From assembly GCF_001675285.1 (NCBI RefSeq), contig NZ_LSGQ01000004.1:93839-157838 (forward strand): a DNA stretch of 64,000 nucleotides, given 5' to 3'. Numbering within the stretch: the first letter of the stretch is position 1; each line of letters begins with the position of its first letter. The notes below the pieces were generated by a model. It searched no databases, had not been told where the DNA came from, and saw nothing but the letters and a program-made list of their open reading frames with translations. Shown piece by piece: positions 18,550-26,741 of this stretch. Both the position numbers and the translations under genes were made by a program. Source of the DNA: Elizabethkingia miricola (GTDB lineage Bacteria > Bacteroidota > Bacteroidia > Flavobacteriales > Weeksellaceae).

Positions 18550-19971
18550 ATGGATAGAAGAGATTTTATTAAAAATGCATCATTGGCTGGTATCGGTTTA
18601 TTAACCCCTAAAACAGTACTTGCAGCTGACTTTTTTTACGATTTTCCTGTAGTGAGAACTCCACAAGCCAGCAGAAAGTTTACAAGCCCTGCAATTGAGA
18701 AGGCGATTGATGCTTTTGGTAAAAAGGTGAAGAATAAAGAACTCGCATGGATGTTCAACAATTGTTTCCCTAATACATTAGACACAACAGTATTCCCTTA
18801 TCAGGAAAACGGACAAAACCTTACTTATGTTATTACCGGAGATATCGACGCTATGTGGCTTCGTGATAGCAGCGCACAGGTATGGCCATATCTGAAGCTG
18901 ATGAAAGGTGATAAAAAGCTTCAGGAACTTATCCAGGGACTTATCCGTAAACAAAGTAAATGTATTAATATAGATCCATATGCTAATGCCTTCTATAATG
19001 ATCCAACTAAAAAAGGAGAATGGTTTAGTGATCATACTGATATGAAGCCCGGTATCCACGAGCGTAAATGGGAGATAGATTCTCTTTGTTATCCAATACG
19101 ACTTTCTTATCACTACTGGAAAATATCCGGTGACACTACTCCATTTAATGATGAATGGGTACAGGCACAAAAAAATATTTATAAAACGTTTACAGAGCAA
19201 CAACGTAAAAATGATCTTGGGCCATATAAATTTATGAGAACCACACCGAGAGGATCCGATACTTTACAGGTAGACGGTTATGGTTATCCTGTAAAGCCAG
19301 TAGGACTTATCTGCTCAAGCTTCCGTCCTTCTGATGATTCTACTATTTTCTCATTCCTTATCCCTGCAAACCTTTTTGCTGTAGTAAGTCTTAGACACTC
19401 TGCAGAAATCCTGAGAGAGGTAAAAAAAGAAAATGATCTGGCTCAGAAATTTTTAGCTTTAGCTGATGAAGTAGAGCAAGCTGTTAAAGAACACGGAATT
19501 GTAAATCACCCTAAGTTTGGTAAAGTATATGCTTATGAAGTAGACGGTTTCGGAAGTTATCTGATGATGGATGATGCTAATGTACCAAGCTTACTCGCTC
19601 TTCCATATCTTGAAGCTGTAGATGTAAATGATGAAGTCTACCAAAGAACCAGAAAATATATACTTTCTGCAGACAATCCATTCTTCTTCAAAGGTAAAGC
19701 CGGAGAAGGCATTGGCGGTCCACACATCGGACGCGACTATATCTGGCCAATTGCTATTACTATGAGAGGATTAACTTCCAATAACGATGCTGAGATCAGA
19801 GAATGCGTTCAGATGCTTGTAAAAACACATGGAGGAACGGGATTCATGCATGAATCTTTCCATAAAGATGATCCTACTAACTTCACACGTAAATGGTTTG
19901 CCTGGGCAAATACATTATTTGGTGAGTTCATCTGGAAAACATATAATGAGAAACCTCATTTGTTAAGCTAA
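18550..19971 (+). CDS. GH125 exo-alpha-1,6-mannosidase, exported
   Basis: GH125 enzymes remove non-reducing alpha-1,6-linked mannose by inversion without a metal. The 473-residue protein starts with a twin-arginine-like signal (MDRRDFIKNASLAGIGLL), suggesting Tat export. Family blocks include YVITGDIDAMWLRDSSAQVWPYL, quoted here in part, KWEIDSLCYPIRLSYHYW, FRPSDDSTIFSFLIPAN and FMHESFHKDDPTNFTRKWFAWAN (also partial). With the GH92 enzyme 10 kb away it could trim mannose-rich glycans. No SusC/SusD pair is nearby, so it is not part of a classical polysaccharide utilisation locus here. Confidence 0.9.
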   Translation: MDRRDFIKNASLAGIGLLTPKTVLAADFFYDFPVVRTPQASRKFTSPAIEKAIDAFGKKVKNKELAWMFNNCFPNTLDTTVFPYQENGQNLTYVITGDIDAMWLRDSSAQVWPYLKLMKGDKKLQELIQGLIRKQSKCINIDPYANAFYNDPTKKGEWFSDHTDMKPGIHERKWEIDSLCYPIRLSYHYWKISGDTTPFNDEWVQAQKNIYKTFTEQQRKNDLGPYKFMRTTPRGSDTLQVDGYGYPVKPVGLICSSFRPSDDSTIFSFLIPANLFAVVSLRHSAEILREVKKENDLAQKFLALADEVEQAVKEHGIVNHPKFGKVYAYEVDGFGSYLMMDDANVPSLLALPYLEAVDVNDEVYQRTRKYILSADNPFFFKGKAGEGIGGPHIGRDYIWPIAITMRGLTSNNDAEIRECVQMLVKTHGGTGFMHESFHKDDPTNFTRKWFAWANTLFGEFIWKTYNEKPHLLS

Positions 19972-19988
19972 AATCAGATTAATATAAT

Positions 19989-20014
19989 AAAAGGAGGTTT
20001 TTACACCTCCTTTT
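19989..20014 (+). terminator. Terminator of the GH125 gene
   Basis: A 10-bp stem (AAAAGGAGGT / ACCTCCTTTT) with a 6-nt loop and a T-run. Its T-run runs straight into the -7 box of the next gene. Confidence 0.82.
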
Positions 20015-20022
20015 TAAATTTG
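20015..20022 (+). promoter_or_regulatory. -7 box of the AraC gene, 4 nt before ATG
   Basis: TAAATTTG ends at 20022 and the ATG begins at 20027, so the mRNA would be leaderless or nearly so. The -33 region falls inside the GH125 terminator and has no good TTG. Confidence 0.5.
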
Positions 20023-20026
20023 TATT

Positions 20027-20836
20027 ATGCAATTTCTTCCGGATCAATATCTGCGACCTTTTATCCGACACTATCTATTTTTGGAGAGTACGCAACAGTT
20101 AACGGGAATACTGCGTCTGTTTACCGACGGCAGTACAGGAGTTGTATTTTCACTTCGGGGAAGTCTGGCGACTGATCTCAGTCATAAAACTCAGCTTCCA
20201 AACTCTTTTTTATACGGTCAGATTAGTGATTTCCAGGATCTGTATACTAACTCCGGATTTTCTTTTATTATCGTTGTATTTAGCCCTTTAGGCATGAAAC
20301 AGCTGACAGGTATTCCGGCATATGAAATGAAAAATCAAATTACTGATGCAAATCATCTGTTTCCGAATATTAGCTTTCTTACCGAAGAGCTATTTGAATC
20401 TAATAATTACGAGAAGCAAATACAACTTCTGAATTTATTTTTCCTAAAAACTTATACTATTGGTATAACAAAGGATATTAGTGTCCCCATAAGTCTTATG
20501 GACATTCTGTACAAAGACAAGGACTCCGGAACTATTGGCAATCTTGTAAAGCGCTCCGGTTATTCGGAGCGACATATTGAAAGAATATTTAAAGAACATA
20601 TTGGCATTTCCCCAAAGGCTTTTTCTAATATTATAAGATTACACCGCTTTTTAAGACTTCTAAGCCATGCAAATGAGTCAGATTTATCCATGACCTCCCT
20701 GGGATATGCTGCCAATTATTTCGATCAGTCGCATCTGATTCGTGAATTTAAAAAATACACTGGAATAACTCCTAAACAATATATGGATAAAACGCAGAAA
20801 CTAGCAACCAATTTTCTGAATATCAATAAACCCTAA
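20027..20836 (+). CDS. AraC-family transcriptional regulator
   Basis: The 269-residue protein has an N-terminal sensor domain of the type that begins LRPFIRHYLFLES and contains FLYGQISDFQDLY. The C-terminal double helix-turn-helix is KRSGYSERHIERIFKEHIGI, then LGYAANYFDQSHLIREFKKY and TGITPKQY. Such regulators often control adjacent genes; the nitrilase-fold gene lies 66 nt downstream on the same strand. The ligand is unknown. Confidence 0.87.
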   Translation: MQFLPDQYLRPFIRHYLFLESTQQLTGILRLFTDGSTGVVFSLRGSLATDLSHKTQLPNSFLYGQISDFQDLYTNSGFSFIIVVFSPLGMKQLTGIPAYEMKNQITDANHLFPNISFLTEELFESNNYEKQIQLLNLFFLKTYTIGITKDISVPISLMDILYKDKDSGTIGNLVKRSGYSERHIERIFKEHIGISPKAFSNIIRLHRFLRLLSHANESDLSMTSLGYAANYFDQSHLIREFKKYTGITPKQYMDKTQKLATNFLNINKP

Positions 20837-20902
20837 TGTCGGTTTTATACAATTTCTGAATTTCAGAGGCTTATAATTTTGTTCCCGTTAAATCAAAATA
20901 AA

Positions 20903-21859
20903 ATGGACAAAATAAAAGTATCTACAGCTCAGTTTGAGCATAAAAGTGGTGATAAAGAGTATAACCTCTCGGTTATTGAAAAACTAGCCAAAGAAGCAGC
21001 TAAAGAAGGATCGGATGTCATTGCATTTCACGAATGCTCTATTACGGGTTATACCTTTGCCCGAAAGCTCACTAAAGAACAAATGCTGGAACTTGCAGAA
21101 AAAATTCCTCAGGGAGAAAGCATACATAGATTACAACAGATAGCAGCAGAAAATAATATTGTAATCCTGGCAGGTCTTTTTGAAAAAGATGAGCATGACA
21201 ATCTTCACAAAGCTTATGTATGCGTAGACAACAACGGCCTCGTAGCGAAGTACAGAAAACTGCATCCGTTTATTAATCCTTATCTGACTCCAGGAAATGA
21301 ATATTGTATTTTTGAAATAAAAGGATGGAAATGCGGTATACTGATTTGTTATGATAATAATATTATTGAGAATGTAAGGGCTACTGCCCTGCTGGGTGCT
21401 GAAATTATCTTTATGCCACATGTAACCATGTGTACACCTTCATCCCGACCAGGCGCCGGGTTTGTTGATTCTGAACTATGGAAAAACAGGGAGAGCGATC
21501 CAACATCACTCCGACTAGAATTTAACGGGATGAAAGGAAGAGACTGGTTAATGAAATGGCTTCCGGCGCGTGCTTATGATAATGGAATTTATGTCGTTTT
21601 TTCTAATCCTATCGGCATGGACGATGACCAACTTAAAAATGGCTGCTCCATGATTATTGACCCTTTTGGCGATATTTTGAATGAATGTCAAAATTTTGAA
21701 GACAGCTTTGTCTCTTCTGTGCTCACAAAAGAAAAGCTGCAATTGGCAGGCGGTTATCGTTACCGGAAAGCGAGGAGACCGGATCTGTACCGCGATATTA
21801 TCGGGCAGATACACCAGCCGGAGCAGAAAGTTATCTGGCTTCATAAAGATTCTGAGTAA
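20903..21859 (+). CDS. Carbon-nitrogen hydrolase (nitrilase superfamily)
   Basis: This amidase/carbamoylase-type enzyme of 318 residues hydrolyses a non-peptide C-N bond. The Glu-Lys-Cys triad is visible: Glu in IAFHECSITGY, Lys in KYRKLHPF, and Cys in CGILICYDNNIIENVRATAL. ATG 20903 (MDKIKVSTAQFEHK) is chosen over an in-frame TTG at 20879, because family proteins start at this strand and a TAATTTTG promoter box (20874-20881) covers the TTG. The substrate is unknown. Regulation by the preceding AraC protein is plausible. Confidence 0.88.
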   Translation: MDKIKVSTAQFEHKSGDKEYNLSVIEKLAKEAAKEGSDVIAFHECSITGYTFARKLTKEQMLELAEKIPQGESIHRLQQIAAENNIVILAGLFEKDEHDNLHKAYVCVDNNGLVAKYRKLHPFINPYLTPGNEYCIFEIKGWKCGILICYDNNIIENVRATALLGAEIIFMPHVTMCTPSSRPGAGFVDSELWKNRESDPTSLRLEFNGMKGRDWLMKWLPARAYDNGIYVVFSNPIGMDDDQLKNGCSMIIDPFGDILNECQNFEDSFVSSVLTKEKLQLAGGYRYRKARRPDLYRDIIGQIHQPEQKVIWLHKDSE

Positions 21860-21879
21860 CAAATTTTTATTTTTGTTTT

Positions 21880-22452
21880 TTGCGTGGTAATTTTGCAAAA
21901 AAAGATTTGTACAAACTTATACCCCGTATTTTACTATTCCTTTTCATTCTGGCGCAATTATATTTTGTCATTGCTATTGTAAAAGAAAAGAATATTAATA
22001 CCTGGTTTGTAGTGGTATTTATCCTGATGGCTGTGATTTTGTTTTTCGCATACCGAAAGCCACAGCGACTACATATAGAACATGAGAAAGAGCTCCATTA
22101 TGAGCTTTTTCTCTTCTTTTTAGCTGGCAGCTTTACCACTTACTTTCTGCAACATAATATCGGATTCAATACAGTATTTTCTGCCGGACTTGTGGGTTTT
22201 ACCGGAAGCTTGCTTCCTAAAATCAAGAAATTCAGATCTTCTAAAAACTGGCCTATAGCTATTTATTGCGGTGCATTCGTCGGAATGAGTAAACTGGAAT
22301 TTGGTTATTATTACTTGTTTACCGCTACTTTCTTCACGGCTGTTTTTTATGCATTCACACAGCACCTCTTTCACGGAATTGGCGGAAAGTTAGGCACTCT
22401 GGCTTTTATGGGTGTAATGTACTCTTATATTATTTTTAAATTTTTCATGTAA
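21880..22452 (+). CDS. Unrecognised membrane protein, paralogue of the next gene (part 1)
   Basis: I do not recognise a named family. The 190-residue product has two helices near the N-terminus and about four more, with the conserved-looking block FHGIGGKLGTLAF near the C-terminus. From about residue 70 it aligns with the following protein: GSFTTYFL against GSWLTFYL, then FVGM, LF-A--FT and F-G-GG-LGT-A in the same order. Starts are weak: TTG 21880 or TTG 21907 (MYKLIPRILLF); there is no early ATG. The stop overlaps the next ATG (TAATG), so the two are translationally coupled and may form a heteromer. Confidence 0.72.
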   Translation: MRGNFAKKDLYKLIPRILLFLFILAQLYFVIAIVKEKNINTWFVVVFILMAVILFFAYRKPQRLHIEHEKELHYELFLFFLAGSFTTYFLQHNIGFNTVFSAGLVGFTGSLLPKIKKFRSSKNWPIAIYCGAFVGMSKLEFGYYYLFTATFFTAVFYAFTQHLFHGIGGKLGTLAFMGVMYSYIIFKFFM

Positions 22453-22919
22453 TGCTGCTTATTCTTCATATCCTTATCGTTATATCAGGCAGCTGGCTTA
22501 CCTTTTATCTGAACCGCTATCTGAAACTCGGGGCTGTAAAATCTTCCAGTCTTTTAGCTCTTATTATTGGCGGAATATATCAGATTAATGAAAGTTTCTT
22601 ACATTATGACTTACCACGGGATATTCCTTTTCTGGTAATAGGATCTACCTTCATTGGAATGATTACTTCCAGAAAACACTATAAAAATTTCAATCTGTTT
22701 ATTGCTCCAATCGTCTTCACTATTATTTATTACAACATCAGTAAAGAGTTCAACGGCTTTGGTGGAGCGCTAGGTACAGCAGCATGTATTTCATTATTAA
22801 TAAGTATATACCTTCGCTCATTAAAAGCAACAAAGAAAGTCATCAAACCTTTTCGGCATGTAAAAGTGGAAACAATGAAAAGAAACAGACATAGAAAACT
22901 AAAAGAGGCATTCAAATAA
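22452..22919 (+). CDS. Unrecognised membrane protein, paralogue of the previous gene (part 2)
   Basis: This 155-residue protein has about four membrane helices. It shares the order GSWLTFYL, TFIGM, NLFIAPIVFTIIYY and FNGFGGALGTAA with its upstream neighbour, so it looks like a tandem duplicate lacking the first two helices. It ends in a highly basic cytosolic tail (KATKKVIKPFRHVKVETMKR and RHRKLKEAFK), which the partner lacks. The tail could bind nucleic acid, phospholipid or a protein partner. The function is unknown. Confidence 0.75.
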   Translation: MLLILHILIVISGSWLTFYLNRYLKLGAVKSSSLLALIIGGIYQINESFLHYDLPRDIPFLVIGSTFIGMITSRKHYKNFNLFIAPIVFTIIYYNISKEFNGFGGALGTAACISLLISIYLRSLKATKKVIKPFRHVKVETMKRNRHRKLKEAFK

Positions 22920-22951
22920 CAAATTTTACTGGTAAACCTCCATAGATAAAC

Positions 22952-22979
22952 AAATCCCTCACTTTTCAGTGAGGGATTT
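22952..22979. terminator. Bidirectional terminator between convergent operons
   Basis: A 12-bp stem (AAATCCCTCACT / AGTGAGGGATTT) with loop TTTC is flanked by A/T runs. It serves the membrane-protein pair on plus and the VOC gene on minus. Confidence 0.82.
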
Positions 22980-22985
22980 ATTCTT

Positions 22986-23474
22986 TTAGTTACTTTTACG
23001 TTTAAACGGTCCCTGAGGAGCAATAATCTCTAAATTTGTTCCGTCCGGATCGCGAAAATAAGCTACAGCAGTACCAAATCCGGATTTCAATCCATCTTCT
23101 TCCTGAAATACAATAGGTTCACCTTCCGGTTCTATACCAATCTCTTTCAAACGTTCCATAGCAGCATCAATATCATCTACTTCAAAACATAAGTGCATTG
23201 CACTAATCTGATTGTTCTGATAAGATGTTTTTTCAGGAGCGGGCAACACATACTCCAAAATATCAATGTTCAGGTTATCCAGATGCAGATTGGCATATTT
23301 AATCCGGGTATCTTCCAACCCTTGAGTTTTAGCCATTCTTTCACCCCCAATTTCATCGATATTGGAGACTTTGACTCCTGTTAATGCTTCATAAAAAGCA
23401 ATAGATTTTTCCAGGTTACTTACTGTGATTCCAACGTGATTAGCGCGTGAAAATCCTGTTAGTTTGTTTGACAT
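22986..23474 (-). CDS. VOC-family (glyoxalase/dioxygenase fold) protein
   Basis: The 162-residue protein has two beta-alpha-beta-beta-beta modules of the vicinal oxygen chelate fold. Module 1 begins RANHVGITVSNLEKSIAFYE. Module 2 has AMHLCFEVDDIDAAMERLKE and ends VAYFRDPDGTNLEIIAP. Metal-ligand candidates are His in NHVGI, His in MHLCFEV and Glu in NLEII. It is the last gene of the LysR-faced redox operon. Likely roles are isomerase, lyase or dioxygenase on a small carbonyl or lactone substrate; the substrate is not determinable. Confidence 0.85.
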   Translation of the reverse strand: MSNKLTGFSRANHVGITVSNLEKSIAFYEALTGVKVSNIDEIGGERMAKTQGLEDTRIKYANLHLDNLNIDILEYVLPAPEKTSYQNNQISAMHLCFEVDDIDAAMERLKEIGIEPEGEPIVFQEEDGLKSGFGTAVAYFRDPDGTNLEIIAPQGPFKRKSN

Positions 23475-23538
23475 TTGTTTTTGTTTTTAGTGATTCTGTA
23501 ATTTGTTTGATTATATTCCTAATTTAAGAAAGTTTTCA

Positions 23539-24513
23539 TTAGTAAATAGCAACCGGATTAACATTTACCTGGGTAGACCCCACATATAAAGGCTGTCCTA
23601 ATACAAACAAAAATTCCCATACTTTTTCCTTAATCAAAGGTCTTGTATCTATTAGTTCAAGATTATAAATTCCTCTTTTAGCCAGCATAAACTGGTTAAT
23701 AGGAAACTCTTCTTTACTCTTGGGATTCGGATAAATTTCGGATGCCCATGTATCACCTCCAAAAGCAATAATTCCTTGGTCAGCCAGCCATTGTGCAGCC
23801 TCCATTCCTATCCCGGGTTCTGTCTCCAGAAATTGATTGTTATCTTTTCCGATCAGTTCCAACCATCCGGTGTTAAATAACACAACATCTCCTTTTCTAA
23901 GGCTTAATCCTTCTTTTTTAAGAACATTCTGAATATCGGTTACCGTAAATTCAGTCCCTCCCGGAACAATTTCTTTTCCATAATATGCCGTCATATCCAG
24001 TACTACAGCGCGGGTAACCATTGGTGGGACTTTTTCTACTCCCAATTTTCTAACACCTTCTACAGTTACAAAGTCTGTCGCTTTGTTTCCGTTGTAATAG
24101 ACGTTATCAATACCAATATGGCCAATACCATTTAGCTGTGTCCCAACACCGGTCCAGGCATTTACAAGTTCATCATTAAAGCTGAACTTATTTGTACCCA
24201 ATGTCTTCCCTCCCTGTTCTCCGGGCTGAATATTATAAAGGTTAAAACTACGGTGGCGGAAAGCTGGTAAATGTTTGTCAACCGGAACAGCTAAAGGAAG
24301 TGTTTTACCTTTCTTCACCAGCTTTACTGATTGTAAAACCAATTCTGGCGTCATCAGATTAGCGGCTCCTATTTCATCTCCTTTTCCATAAGGCGAAGTA
24401 TACCAACTGGTATCTTTAGGATCTATTAATGTTTTGTTCTGGGCATATATACCGGAAAATCCTGATATGAGCATTCCGGATAGCAATAATTTGCTAATTA
24501 TATTTTTTTTCAT
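23539..24513 (-). CDS. Secreted cyclase-family (kynurenine formamidase-like) hydrolase with altered metal site
   Basis: The 324-residue protein has a signal peptide (LLLSGMLISGFSGIYAQ) and a COG1878-type alpha/beta barrel core. It contains the later family blocks VVLDMTAYYG, LRKGDVVLFNTGW and GIIAFGGDTWASE. The metal motif, normally HxGTHxDxPxH, reads TGVGTQLNGIGH here, so only the last His is obvious. Related cyclase subgroups carry Q at the second His, so the protein may still be active with different ligands. It sits 64 nt upstream of the VOC gene. The substrate is unknown. Confidence 0.82.
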   Translation of the reverse strand: MKKNIISKLLLSGMLISGFSGIYAQNKTLIDPKDTSWYTSPYGKGDEIGAANLMTPELVLQSVKLVKKGKTLPLAVPVDKHLPAFRHRSFNLYNIQPGEQGGKTLGTNKFSFNDELVNAWTGVGTQLNGIGHIGIDNVYYNGNKATDFVTVEGVRKLGVEKVPPMVTRAVVLDMTAYYGKEIVPGGTEFTVTDIQNVLKKEGLSLRKGDVVLFNTGWLELIGKDNNQFLETEPGIGMEAAQWLADQGIIAFGGDTWASEIYPNPKSKEEFPINQFMLAKRGIYNLELIDTRPLIKEKVWEFLFVLGQPLYVGSTQVNVNPVAIY

Positions 24514-24546
24514 TTGTATATTTTATGTTTCTAATAAAAGGAACTT

Positions 24547-24586
24547 AGCATATACTCCTCTTTATCGGAGTTCTAGCGTATATGCT
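24547..24586 (-). other. Intercistronic stem-loop inside the redox operon
   Basis: An outer AGCATATAC (24547-24555) / GTATATGCT (24578-24586) stem and an inner ACTCC/GGAGT stem form a hairpin in the 86-nt gap between the aldo/keto reductase and cyclase genes. No T-run follows on the minus strand, so it is more likely an RNA processing or stability element than a terminator. Confidence 0.45.
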
Positions 24587-24599
24587 ATGTCCATCTTTT

Positions 24600-25583
24600 T
24601 TAGATTTTAGAAAGTTCAGTATTGATAAATGCTAATTCTTCAGCAGTAAGATCGATATCCATTGCTTTAGCATTTGCAGCAGCTTGTTCAGCATTTCTCG
24701 CTCCTGCCAGAACTACTGTAATTGCAGGTTGCAGACTTGTCCAACGCAATACCAGCTGAGAAAGTGTTGCATTTTTATCTTCAGCAATCGGGGTAATAGT
24801 TTCCAGGAATGTTTTCACTTTTTCAAGATCAAACTGTTGGAAGTAACCGTTTCTGTGGTCATTATCTTTTAGCTTACCATCTTTAAAATACTTCCCTGTC
24901 AACAATCCTCTTTCCATTGGACTGTAAACAATAATTCCAAGATCATTTTCCAATGCATATGGTACCAGGTCATTTTCAACACCACGATTCAGCATGCTGT
25001 AACCAATCTGGTTGCTGGCAATATTCAGACTTTGACGAGCCTCTGCAACCTGTTCTACACTATAGTTACTGACTCCGGCAGCACGTATTTTACCTTGTTG
25101 TAATAAGATTTCCAAAGCTTCCATTGTTTCTGAGATCGGAGTTGTAGCATCTGGCCAGTGAATCTGTAACAAATCGATATAATCGGTCTGCAGACGTTTT
25201 AAACTATCTTCTACTTCTTTAATTACACTAGCTTTAGAAGCATATTTGTATACAGGAATTGTTTTTCCCGCTTCTTCAGCATCGAAGAAGAACTCTCCTT
25301 TTCCCTGGTTGCTTCCATCCCATACCAATCCGAATTTAGTCAATAACTGAATTTTGCTTCTGTCGTAACCTTTAATAGCTTCACCTATCATTTCTTCACT
25401 AAGTCCGAAACCATAAAAAGGAGCTGTATCTAATGTTGTTACACCATTATCAATTGATGCTCTTACAGATTCTATTGAGTCTTTTTTTTCATTACCTCCC
25501 CACATATTACCGCCAATAGCGAATGCTCCATAAGTAATTGCTGATAACTCTAAATCTGTATTTCCTAATTTTCTGAATTCCAT
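24600..25583 (-). CDS. Aldo/keto reductase
   Basis: This cytosolic NAD(P)H-dependent carbonyl reductase has 327 residues. The catalytic tetrad is visible: Asp in LDTAPFYGFG with its following Tyr, Lys in LLTKFGL, and His in LQIHWPDA. The coenzyme pocket is near the C-terminus (VVLAGARNAEQAAANAKA). It most resembles the general-stress/YghZ-like class that lacks a specific known substrate. It lies 23 nt downstream of the old yellow enzyme gene, so the two are probably co-transcribed and may both detoxify reactive carbonyls. Confidence 0.92.
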   Translation of the reverse strand: MEFRKLGNTDLELSAITYGAFAIGGNMWGGNEKKDSIESVRASIDNGVTTLDTAPFYGFGLSEEMIGEAIKGYDRSKIQLLTKFGLVWDGSNQGKGEFFFDAEEAGKTIPVYKYASKASVIKEVEDSLKRLQTDYIDLLQIHWPDATTPISETMEALEILLQQGKIRAAGVSNYSVEQVAEARQSLNIASNQIGYSMLNRGVENDLVPYALENDLGIIVYSPMERGLLTGKYFKDGKLKDNDHRNGYFQQFDLEKVKTFLETITPIAEDKNATLSQLVLRWTSLQPAITVVLAGARNAEQAAANAKAMDIDLTAEELAFINTELSKI

Positions 25584-25606
25584 TTTTTATATTTTAATTA
25601 TTTTGA

Positions 25607-26707
25607 TTAATTTTTGTTGTATACTTCCCAATCGAGGTAGCCTTCCATAGTAAGACCATAATGCAGCTCTCTTTTAGGGGGTGTTATCGGCCAGTTATTT
25701 TTTAAACGTTCCACTAGATCAGGATTGGCAATAAAGTCTTCTCCAAATGCAGCAATATCAATAATTCCGGCATCCAAAAGCTCCTGAGATTTTTCTTTAG
25801 TCATTCCACCCGCAAGAATAATAACACCATCGTACCAATTACGGAAACGTTCCATAAAGCCTTCAGGTAAAGCAAAACTTCCTCTTGATTTCTGATCCAT
25901 AATGTGGATATATGATATATTTCTTTTGGAAAGCTCCACTGCAAGATATTGGTAAGTCTCTTCTATTTCCTCATAATGCGGAAGTTCGTGCAGTCCTCCA
26001 TATGGCGTTAATCGAATTGCAACTTTATCTGCACCTATAGCCTCAATACTGGCATCTATAGCTTCAAGTAAAAAGCGGGATCTGTTTTCAATACTTCCGC
26101 CATACTCATCTGTACGGTTATTGATAAACGGATTCAGGAACTGCTCGATAAGGTAACCATTCGCTCCGTGAAGCTCAACACCATCGAAACCCGCCTTTAC
26201 AGCATTTTTAGCCGCTGCAGCAAAATCCTGAACTATTTTTTTTACTTCATTTGTTTCCAAAGCCCGTGGTTTAGAACTAATCACAAAACCTTCTTTTCCA
26301 TTTTCATCATAACCCCAGGCGTTAGAATTTGCTGCCTGAATATCCGATGGTGCTACCGGAGCCTGTCTATCCGGCTGATTAGAAACGTGTGAAACTCTTC
26401 CTACATGCCATAACTGTGTATATATTTTACTTCCATTTCCATGGACAGCATGGGTTACCTGCTTCCATCCTTCTGTTTGTTCAGCAGTATATAATCCCGG
26501 AATATGAAGTACTCCTTTCGAAGTTGATGAAATTGCAGTTCCTTCAGTAATAATAAGACCTGCACCTGTTCTTTGCGCATAATATTCTGTATTAAAACTC
26601 TTTGGAATACCGTCTTCATTTCTGGCTCTGGTCATAGGAGCCATTGCAATTCTGTTTTTTAGTTGTAATGAACCTTTAGTTACTTCTTCAAAGATGTTAG
26701 TGTTCAT
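25607..26707 (-). CDS. Old yellow enzyme / alkene reductase (FMN)
   Basis: The 366-residue flavoprotein reduces activated C=C bonds (enones, nitroesters) with NAD(P)H, like NemA/OYE. The family blocks are NRIAMAPMTRARN, the His-Asn-type substrate pair in ELHGANGYLIEQFLNP, NNRTDEYGGSIENRSRF, and phosphate binding by VIILAGGMTKE plus AAFGEDFIANPDL. It is the second gene of the operon, 34 nt after the MFS gene. Its inducers in other bacteria are electrophiles, consistent with a detoxification role here. Confidence 0.93.
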   Translation of the reverse strand: MNTNIFEEVTKGSLQLKNRIAMAPMTRARNEDGIPKSFNTEYYAQRTGAGLIITEGTAISSTSKGVLHIPGLYTAEQTEGWKQVTHAVHGNGSKIYTQLWHVGRVSHVSNQPDRQAPVAPSDIQAANSNAWGYDENGKEGFVISSKPRALETNEVKKIVQDFAAAAKNAVKAGFDGVELHGANGYLIEQFLNPFINNRTDEYGGSIENRSRFLLEAIDASIEAIGADKVAIRLTPYGGLHELPHYEEIEETYQYLAVELSKRNISYIHIMDQKSRGSFALPEGFMERFRNWYDGVIILAGGMTKEKSQELLDAGIIDIAAFGEDFIANPDLVERLKNNWPITPPKRELHYGLTMEGYLDWEVYNKN

Positions 26708-26741
26708 GATAATAATATTTTATGAATGAATAATCTTATAA

